The position numbers were made by a program, and so were the translations under genes. From positions 62,001 through 126,000 of the forward strand of contig CALOBR010000001.1 of assembly GCA_942491665.1 (NCBI GenBank): 64,000 nucleotides of DNA, read 5' to 3'. Below are positions 32,158 to 38,660 of this stretch, in pieces; position 1 is the first letter of the stretch, and each line of letters opens with the position of its first letter. This stretch comes from CAVQGZ01 sp942491665 (GTDB taxonomy: Bacteria > Actinomycetota > Actinomycetes > Jiangellales > Jiangellaceae). Below the pieces are notes generated by a model. It had not been told where the DNA came from and did not search any database. It saw only the letters and a list, made by a program, of their open reading frames with translations.

Positions 32158-32657
32158 GCATGATCGCCTTTCTCGGAGTGCTGGCAGCCGCGACGGCCGG
32201 GGGCGTGCTGCTGCGCCTCACCGGACTTCAGGGCGGGCTCGCCATCGGCGCCATGGTCGGTGCCGCCGGCTACACGCTGCTGCGCGGCGACGACGCCGTC
32301 GACGTGCCGCCGCTGGCGCAGGACGCCGCCCTGATCGTGCTCGGAGCCGTGATCGGGGCCGGGATCACGCGCGCCGCCCTGCTCGACCTGAAGGCGATGC
32401 TGGTGCCTGCGGTGTTGGCCGGCGCGGGCATCATCCTCGCGGGCGTCGCCATTGCGCTGGCGTTGCGGTGGTTCGGGGCCGGGCCGGCCGAGGACGTGCT
32501 GGCTACCTCACCGGGGGCGTTGTCCGCGGTGATCGGCGTGGCCGTCGACCGGGGTGTGGCGCCGGCCGAGGTGGCGTTGTTCCACCTCGTTCGGCTGCTC
32601 ATGGTGCTCGGGACGCTCCCGCTGGTCGTGCTGCTTCTGCCTCGGACGTCGAGCTAG
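32154..32657 (+). CDS. half-size AbrB-family membrane protein
   Basis: A 167-residue membrane protein with about five helices matching one half of the AbrB (putative ammonia monooxygenase/permease) family, which normally is about 350 residues with two such halves. Recognisable segments are GLQGGLAIGAMVGAAG near the start and ATSPGALSAVIGVAVDRG then FHLVRLLMVLGTLPLVV near the end. Its start overlaps the AMP ligase stop, so the two are co-translated. Its last 59 bases overlap the end of the convergent Pr6Pr gene. Transport substrate is unknown. Confidence 0.7.
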   Translation: MSMIAFLGVLAAATAGGVLLRLTGLQGGLAIGAMVGAAGYTLLRGDDAVDVPPLAQDAALIVLGAVIGAGITRAALLDLKAMLVPAVLAGAGIILAGVAIALALRWFGAGPAEDVLATSPGALSAVIGVAVDRGVAPAEVALFHLVRLLMVLGTLPLVVLLLPRTSS

Positions 32658-33279
32658 CCCACGCCGGTGCCGGTAACCAGCGGTCGCCGACGATGTAGGC
32701 AGCGCCCAGCGCCAGGGCGAAAGCGGTGATCGCCGCGACGGTCAGCGCCACCTCGCCGATCCCGAGCTCGGCGACATCCATGAACGGGTAGAGCGCCTCC
32801 CCCACGACCTCGGCGCGGACGAGCGCGTACGCCAGCCACCCGACCGGCAGCAGCATCGCGCGCACCAGGATCGACCAGTCGAGCAGCCGGTGGGGACCGA
32901 CCGCCAACCATCCCAGCACAGCCATGATCGGAACGACGGTGTGCAGCCCCAGATCGGTGTAGTACCCGAGCCCGGCGAACTCGTCGCTCCTGAGCAGCAG
33001 GTGGTAGACGATGCCGGTGACGGTGATCATCACCAGCCCAGCGAGCCGCAGCGCGGCCAGCCACGACTCGCTCCGACGAGGATCCACAGCCATCAGCGCC
33101 GCGCCCGCGGCGAGCAGCAGGTTGCTCACGATCGTGAAGTAGCTGAAGTACTCGATGGTCTCGAACACGAAGCCGCGGGTGCCCTCGGCCAGGCTTACCG
33201 GGTACTGACCAGCCACCGACAGCAGGGCGAGCCCCGCCGTGGCGGCCAGCACCCCTCGCGTCACACCAAGGGACGCCAT
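32599..33279 (-). CDS. Pr6Pr family membrane protein
   Basis: A 226-residue integral membrane protein with six helices, matching the bacterial Pr6Pr family related to the FAR-17a/AIG1 fold. Typical segments are FETIEYFSYFTIVSNLLLAAGAALMA in the second helix and YYTDLGLHTVVPIMAVLGWLAVGPHRLLDW in the middle, with conserved His and Asn/Thr inside helices. Function is unknown. It begins two bases after the rpsA stop on the same strand, so it can be read through from rpsA, and its 3' end runs 59 bases into the convergent AbrB-like gene. Its tail is Ala/Glu rich. Confidence 0.8.
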   Translation of the reverse strand: MASLGVTRGVLAATAGLALLSVAGQYPVSLAEGTRGFVFETIEYFSYFTIVSNLLLAAGAALMAVDPRRSESWLAALRLAGLVMITVTGIVYHLLLRSDEFAGLGYYTDLGLHTVVPIMAVLGWLAVGPHRLLDWSILVRAMLLPVGWLAYALVRAEVVGEALYPFMDVAELGIGEVALTVAAITAFALALGAAYIVGDRWLPAPAWASSTSEAEAARPAGASRAP

Positions 33280-33281
33280 GC

Positions 33282-34751
33282 TCAGCCGCCGGTGAGCTTC
33301 TCCCGCAGCGCCTGAAGCGCCTCGTCAGAAGCCAGGGTGCCCGAGGTGTCTTCGTCGGCTGCTGGCGCGGGACCACCGGAGGAGTAGGACGACTCCGCCG
33401 CAGCCTCGACGTCGGCCTGCTTGGCCTCGTCCACCTGCTTGCGGTGCGCCTCCCAGCGGGCGTGGGCGAGGGCGTACTGCGCCTCCCACTCCGTCTGCTG
33501 CGTCTCGTAGCCGGGCAGCCACTCGTTTGTCTCGGAGTCGAATCCCTCGGGGTAGAGGTAGTTGCCGGCCTCGTCGTAGGAGGCGGCCATGCCGTAGACG
33601 GTCGGGTCGAACTCCTCGACCACCTCGGCGACGCCACCCTCGTTGGCCTGCTTGAGCGAGAGCGAGATGCGCCGACGCTCGAGGTCGATGTCGATGACTT
33701 TGACCATCACGTCGCCGCCGACCTGCACGACCTGCTCGGGGATCTCCACGTGCCGCTCAGCGAGCTCGGAGATGTGCACCAAGCCCTCGATGCCGTCGGC
33801 CACCCGGACGAACGAGCCGAAGGGCACCAGCTTGGTTACCTTGCCCGGCACGATCTGCCCGATCTGGTGGGTACGGGCGAACAGCTGCCACGGGTCTTCC
33901 ATGGTCGACTTCAGCGACAGCGAGACGCGCTCACGGTCGCGGTCGACGTCGAGCACCTCGACGGTGACCTCGTCGCCGACGGTTACCACCTCGGACGGGT
34001 GGTCGATGTGCTTCCACGACAGCTCCGAGACGTGCACGAGGCCGTCCACGCCGCCGAGGTCGACGAACGCGCCGAAGTTGACGATGGACGAGACGACGCC
34101 CTTGCGGATCTGTCCCTTGTCGAGCTGCGACATGAAGTTGGTGCGCACCTCCGACTGGGTCTGCTCCAGCCAGGCGCGACGCGACAGCACGACGTTGTTG
34201 CGGTTCTTGTCGAGCTCGATGATCTTCGCCTCGAGCTCCTTGCCCACGTAGGGCTGCAGGTCGCGGACGCGGCGCATCTCCACCAGCGATGCCGGGAGGA
34301 AGCCGCGCAGGCCGATGTCGAGGATGAGACCGCCCTTGACGACCTCGATGACGGTGCCGGTGACGACGCCGTCCTCTTCTTTGATGCGCTCGACGTCGCC
34401 CCAGGCGCGCTCGTACTGCGCACGCTTCTTGCTGAGCAGCAGGCGGCCGTCCTTGTCCTCCTTCTGGAGAACCAGGGCCTCGATGTGGTCGCCGACAGCC
34501 ACCACGTCACCGGGGTTGACGTCGTGCTTGATCGACAGCTCGCGCGAGGGGATGACGCCCTCGGTCTTGTAGCCGATGTCGAGCAGAACCTCGTCCCGGT
34601 CGACCTTGACGACGTCGCCGTCGACGATGTCCCCGTCGTTGAAGTACTTGATGGTCAGGTCGACCGCGGCGAGGAAGTCCTCATCCGACCCGATGTCGTT
34701 GATTGCTACCTGCGGGGTCGTGGGCTTGGTCGCCTCGATGCTGCTCGTCAT
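33282..34751 (-). CDS. rpsA: 30S ribosomal protein S1
   Basis: Binds mRNA on the small ribosomal subunit and promotes translation initiation. The 489-residue protein has four S1 (OB-fold) domains at roughly 35-105, 123-190, 208-278 and 293-363, the usual number in actinobacteria, with repeats such as GAFVDLGGVDGLVHVSELSW and FGSFVRVADGIEGLVHISELAERH. The C-terminal ~125 residues are acidic and aromatic-rich. The ATG at 34751 is the conserved MTSSIE start; the frame runs open to 35156 only by chance. A good promoter lies about 175 bases upstream. S1 expression is usually autoregulated, but no such site is evident. Confidence 0.97.
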   Translation of the reverse strand: MTSSIEATKPTTPQVAINDIGSDEDFLAAVDLTIKYFNDGDIVDGDVVKVDRDEVLLDIGYKTEGVIPSRELSIKHDVNPGDVVAVGDHIEALVLQKEDKDGRLLLSKKRAQYERAWGDVERIKEEDGVVTGTVIEVVKGGLILDIGLRGFLPASLVEMRRVRDLQPYVGKELEAKIIELDKNRNNVVLSRRAWLEQTQSEVRTNFMSQLDKGQIRKGVVSSIVNFGAFVDLGGVDGLVHVSELSWKHIDHPSEVVTVGDEVTVEVLDVDRDRERVSLSLKSTMEDPWQLFARTHQIGQIVPGKVTKLVPFGSFVRVADGIEGLVHISELAERHVEIPEQVVQVGGDVMVKVIDIDLERRRISLSLKQANEGGVAEVVEEFDPTVYGMAASYDEAGNYLYPEGFDSETNEWLPGYETQQTEWEAQYALAHARWEAHRKQVDEAKQADVEAAAESSYSSGGPAPAADEDTSGTLASDEALQALREKLTGG

Positions 34752-34924
34752 GTGGTGTAGGGCTCCGGGGACTGGGGACTCGTTGTCGATGCGCGCATGA
34801 GCCAGGTGTCGTTTGTGCCGAGGACCCGGGTTGGGCCTGCAGAGCTGCCGGCGACCGGGATTGCGACAAGAACGAGCGCGAGCCTGCTCCGTCTGAGACC
34901 AGCGCAAGCCCACACGCGCCCATG
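34752..34924. other. rpsA 5' leader, no gene seen
   Basis: About 170 bases between the predicted rpsA promoter and its start codon. A GGAG sequence lies 11 bases before the ATG. No open frame, tRNA or recognisable riboswitch is seen. The rest of this 419-base divergent intergenic region holds the promoter and a repeat cluster listed separately. Confidence 0.6.
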
Positions 34925-34954
34925 AGAGTACGCGAGCGCAGATGGCAGGGTCAA
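34925..34954 (-). promoter_or_regulatory. rpsA: Candidate rpsA promoter
   Basis: Minus-strand TTGACC and TACTCT are separated by 18 bases, a good actinobacterial housekeeping-type match (5 of 6 at -35; TAnnnT at -10). It would start rpsA transcription near 34918 and give a leader of about 165 bases. The divergent antiporter gene has no comparable match. Confidence 0.55.
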
Positions 34955-34989
34955 TCGAGCCCCCGGCGCCGTCGTGCAGCCCGTCGCCG

Positions 34990-35128
34990 ACGCGTGAGGG
35001 CGGGATCCTGGCGCCTCGCCCACGCGTGAGAGCTGGGTCGTGGCGGCCAGGGGCTTCAGGATCCCGCTCCCGCCGCCACGGTATGCCGCAGGATCGCGCT
35101 CCCATCACCCAGCGGCCACGGGATGTCG
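34990..35128. repeat. Cluster of degenerate ~32-base repeats
   Basis: The spacing between copies is 32 bases: ACGCGTGAG occurs at 34990 and 35022, and CAGGATC-x-CGCTCCC at 35057 and 35089. The first pair read in reverse complement (CAGGATCCCGCCCTCACG) resembles the second pair, so two copies face each way. GCGGCCACGG-like pieces also recur. It lies between the rpsA promoter and the divergent antiporter gene. It may be a REP-like intergenic element or a binding-site array; its nature is unknown. Confidence 0.5.
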
Positions 35129-35170
35129 CCCGCATGTCGCTGCCGTCGCGCGGCACTAGCGTTCTCGGGT

Positions 35171-36259
35171 GTGACGGTCACCGACGTGCTGCTGCTGCTC
35201 GGGGGGTTCGTCCTGCTCGTCGGCGGCGGCGAGGTGCTCGTGCGCGGGGCGTCGGGTCTCGCTCGGGCCGTGGGGCTGTCGCCGCTGATCGTCGGCCTCA
35301 CCGTTGTCTCGTTCGCCACGTCCGCGCCGGAGCTGGCGGTGTCCGTGGACGCGGCCGTCTCCGGCGCGCCCGGGCTGGCAGTCGGCAACGTCGTCGGCAG
35401 CAACATCGCAAACATCCTGCTCGTGCTCGGCGTCTCGGCGCTGGTGACACCGCTGGTGGTGCGCTCGCGGGTGGTCAAGCTCGACGTGCCGGTGATGATC
35501 GCGCTCTCGCTGGCCTTCTACCTCATGTCGCTGGACGGGACGATCTCGACGCTGGACGGGGCCCTGCTCCTCGGCGCGCTGGTCGTCTACGTCGTGCGCG
35601 CGATCATGTCGTCGCGGCGGTCGCGCCGCGACGACCAGGCCGACAACAACGGTGGCGAGGACGACTCGAACCGTCCGGTCTGGCTGGACGCCTTGCTCGT
35701 CGCGGTCGGCGTCGGGATGCTCGTGCTCGGCGCCGGGTGGCTGGTCGACTCGGCCACAGCGATCGCGGGCGCCTTCGGGGTGAGCGACCTGGTGATCGGG
35801 CTGACCGTGGTGGCCATCGGGACGTCGCTGCCCGAGCTGGCGACCTCGGTGATCGCCGTACGGCGCGGCGAGCGCGACCTGGCGGTGGGCAACGTCGTCG
35901 GCAGCAACATCTTCAACATCGGGTCAGTGCTCGGCCTGACCGCGGTCATCTCCCCCGACGGCGTGCCAGTGGCCGACGCGGCGGTCGCGTTCGACATCCC
36001 CTTCATGCTGGTCGTCGCAATCGCGCTGCTGCCGATCGTCTACACCGGCGCCACCGTCGCACGCTGGGAGGGCGGCCTCTTTCTCGGCTACTACCTGGCC
36101 TACACGCTGTACCTGCTTCTCGACTCCGCCGACCACGAGGCCCTTCCCCGCTACAGCGCGGCGATGTGGACATTCATCGCCCCGCTGACGCTGCTGACGC
36201 TGGCGCTGCTCAGCCTCAACGAGTTCCGACGGCGAGCGGCCAGCCGATCCAGTCCCTGA
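35171..36259 (+). CDS. calcium/sodium antiporter (CaCA family, YrbG-like)
   Basis: A 362-residue cation exchanger with about ten membrane helices. The two alpha-repeat motifs typical of the family are both present: TSAPELAVSV followed by GNVVGSNIANI (residues 57-84) and GTSLPELATSV followed by GNVVGSNIFNI (residues 218-250). An acidic, hydrophilic cytoplasmic loop (RRDDQADNNGGEDDS) separates the halves near residue 160. It exports calcium or another cation in exchange for sodium or protons across the inner membrane. The GTG at 35171 is used; the frame open from 35123 would add a hydrophilic tail before the first helix. It converges on the heptad-repeat gene with four bases between stops. Confidence 0.9.
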   Translation: MTVTDVLLLLGGFVLLVGGGEVLVRGASGLARAVGLSPLIVGLTVVSFATSAPELAVSVDAAVSGAPGLAVGNVVGSNIANILLVLGVSALVTPLVVRSRVVKLDVPVMIALSLAFYLMSLDGTISTLDGALLLGALVVYVVRAIMSSRRSRRDDQADNNGGEDDSNRPVWLDALLVAVGVGMLVLGAGWLVDSATAIAGAFGVSDLVIGLTVVAIGTSLPELATSVIAVRRGERDLAVGNVVGSNIFNIGSVLGLTAVISPDGVPVADAAVAFDIPFMLVVAIALLPIVYTGATVARWEGGLFLGYYLAYTLYLLLDSADHEALPRYSAAMWTFIAPLTLLTLALLSLNEFRRRAASRSSP

Positions 36260-36263
36260 GACC

Positions 36264-38660
36264 TCAGCCGGTCAGGCGGCGCTGCACACCCAGCCCGACA
36301 AGCACGACGCCACCCAGACCCAGCAGCCACCACTGCCAGGGCGGGGTCCCTCCGGGCTGGGTGCTCGCCATGGTGAGCCGGTAGGCGGCGTGGCCGATGG
36401 CACCCTCGGGAGGCCCGTACGGCAACGAGTCCGCGGCTCGGGCGTCGGTGGCGGCCAGCCAGGCCGACGCAAGAGCGGGCTCGTCGACCGCCGCCGCCAC
36501 TGCGGCCGTCACCTCGTCGATGCCCTCGGACTGCAGAGCCTCGACGCCTGCAGCCACCTCGCCGGTTGCCGTTGCAGCCTGCGACGCACCGCCGGCGAGC
36601 GCGGACGTTCCCTCGGCGAGCGCGGTGACCCCGTCGACGTTGGCGGACGTCCCGTCCGCGAGCTGGCCGGCGCCATCGGCCAGCGCTGCGGCGCCGGCGG
36701 CAGCGTCGTCGAGCCCGCCGGCCAGCGCGTCGGCGCCATCGGTGAGCCCGACGGCACCGTCGGTTGCTGCCCGGGCGCCGGTCGCCAGCCCCTGCGCCGC
36801 GCCGGCCGACGTGTCGAGCCCTTTCTGGAGCAGCGCCAGCCCTTCGACAAGACCAGGAGCCGAGCGGTCGCCGCTGCTCAGCGCAACGGACAGGTCGAGG
36901 ACAGACTGCTCGAGCAAGGCCAGGGCCGCGCCCAGCCCGGTGACCCCCAGACCGAGCCCCCCGGCCAGGACGGCCTGGGCCCCGGCTGCCTTGGTTGCCG
37001 TCGTCACCGCCGCGGACGCAGCACGAGACTGCGCGCTCACGTCGTCCAGCACGGCACACTGCTGCGCCGTCAGCGTCGCCGTCGGTCCGCAGACCTCCCT
37101 CGCCAACGACTCGGACTGCGTCGCGGCCACGGTCGACGCTGCCTGTGCCTGAAGGAGTGCCTCGTGCTGCTGCTTGACGCTGGCGACGAGCGCCCCCGAT
37201 ACCTCGACCAGCACCGACGTGGCTTTCTCCAGCAGCCTGACGGACTGTACGAGGGTTGGCGGTGGAACGGCCTCAGGAAGGGTCGTGAGGTCGGGAAGCG
37301 AGTCACCAATGATCTCGGCTAGGTCGTCGAGCGTGATGTCAGGCGGCAGCGAGCCCAGGTCGGGCAAGTCAGGCGGCTCGGGCAGCAGGTCGCGGGGTGG
37401 CCAGGGCGGGTCGTCAGCCGAACCGACCCCGTCGGCGATCAGGCTCGCCCCCTCGGAGAGCGCCGCCGCGGAGTCGGCGGCGCGTGGCAGACCGTCCGGC
37501 CCGGCCAGCAGGTCGAGGCCGGCGGAGAGCTCGGCCAGCCCGCGGCTGAGCTCGCCCAGGCCCGATGCCACATCGCCTGCGCCCGCACCGGCCGCGCCGA
37601 GCCCGGCTTCAACCTCGTCGACTCCGGACGCGACAGCGCCCGCGCCCTGCGCCAGCGCCTGGCTACCGGTGAGCAGTGTTCCGCTCACCTGGTCGGCCAA
37701 CGCGGCTGCACCGTCGGCCAGGGTGTCGCTCCCGTCGGCCACGGCGGCAGCGCCATCGGCCAGCAGTCCGGTCTGCTCCCCCAGCTCGCCGAGCCCGGCG
37801 GCGAGCTCGGTGTTGCCCTGCACCGCACCGGCCAGCGCGTCGGCGCTGAACCCGGTAGCGGCGTCGGTCACGCTCGTCGCCGGGACGACTTCGAGGACGG
37901 CCTGCGGCGTCGCGCCGTCGACTGCGCGCAGATCCACGACGACGTCTTGCTGGAACTCCCCCAGCGGCGGCGCCAGCAGCAGCGACGACCGCAGCAGCAC
38001 CCGCCCGCCGGCATCGGTGGTGACTGCCGCAGTCCCGGCGTCGACGAGCTCGAGGCCGGAGGGAACCAGCACGTCCAGCGTGCCGGCGAAAGGCACGAAG
38101 ACCGGCACTTGCCTGCTGCGGGTCACACCGTCGGCATCGTCGTAGCGGACGGTGGTCTGCTCGGCGGTGGTGTTGGTGACCGTGTAGCGCACGGTGAGCG
38201 AACCGGTGGCACCGAGGATGTCGTGCGGCGCCACGACGCGGCCGTCGAGGGTGTACTCCGCGTGCAGAGCGACGGGCAGAGGCTTGTCGAAAGTGGCCTC
38301 GGTCACCGCCGTCGTGGTGTCAGGCCCACCGACCTCCACGAGCACGACCCCGCTGCTGACGTCAGGCGCGCCGCGCCGGTCGAGGTAGCCGACGTTGACG
38401 GTGCTGGCGGGGTCTTCGACCACTCGGCGCTCGCCCGTGCGCGCCGTGACGGTGCTGACCAGCTGGGCCGTCGTCGGCAGGCCGGACGGCTCGAGATCGG
38501 CGAGCACGAGCTCGGTGTTCTCCAGTGCGGGGCCGTCGGCTGCTGCTCCCAACGACGTGCCGGGCGGCATGGTCAGGCGAACCCCCAACACAACCAGCGC
38601 AAGAGCGAGCACGATCCCGAGCACCGGGAGCACTCGGCCACGCGTCAGGGCGCCGCTCAT
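36264..38660 (-). CDS. MMPL-linked secreted heptad-repeat protein (YhgE/Pip-like)
   Basis: A 798-residue envelope protein. An N-terminal membrane helix (VLPVLGIVLALALVVLGVRL) leads to a beta-rich extracytoplasmic region (residues 50-260), then long stretches of xxxLxxG heptads such as LADGAAAVADGSDTLADGAAAL and the like (260-390 and 620-720), interrupted by a Pro-rich linker near 410-440 and a helical segment with a Cys pair (VCGPTATLTAQQC). The end is SLPYGPPEGAIGHAAYR, a final membrane helix and a basic tail. xxxLxxG heptads are known from YhgE/Pip proteins. It overlaps the MMPL gene by four bases. A paralogue lies 5 kb away. Likely a periplasm-spanning partner of the transporter; inference only. 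Confidence 0.75.
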   Translation of the reverse strand: MSGALTRGRVLPVLGIVLALALVVLGVRLTMPPGTSLGAAADGPALENTELVLADLEPSGLPTTAQLVSTVTARTGERRVVEDPASTVNVGYLDRRGAPDVSSGVVLVEVGGPDTTTAVTEATFDKPLPVALHAEYTLDGRVVAPHDILGATGSLTVRYTVTNTTAEQTTVRYDDADGVTRSRQVPVFVPFAGTLDVLVPSGLELVDAGTAAVTTDAGGRVLLRSSLLLAPPLGEFQQDVVVDLRAVDGATPQAVLEVVPATSVTDAATGFSADALAGAVQGNTELAAGLGELGEQTGLLADGAAAVADGSDTLADGAAALADQVSGTLLTGSQALAQGAGAVASGVDEVEAGLGAAGAGAGDVASGLGELSRGLAELSAGLDLLAGPDGLPRAADSAAALSEGASLIADGVGSADDPPWPPRDLLPEPPDLPDLGSLPPDITLDDLAEIIGDSLPDLTTLPEAVPPPTLVQSVRLLEKATSVLVEVSGALVASVKQQHEALLQAQAASTVAATQSESLAREVCGPTATLTAQQCAVLDDVSAQSRAASAAVTTATKAAGAQAVLAGGLGLGVTGLGAALALLEQSVLDLSVALSSGDRSAPGLVEGLALLQKGLDTSAGAAQGLATGARAATDGAVGLTDGADALAGGLDDAAAGAAALADGAGQLADGTSANVDGVTALAEGTSALAGGASQAATATGEVAAGVEALQSEGIDEVTAAVAAAVDEPALASAWLAATDARAADSLPYGPPEGAIGHAAYRLTMASTQPGGTPPWQWWLLGLGGVVLVGLGVQRRLTG

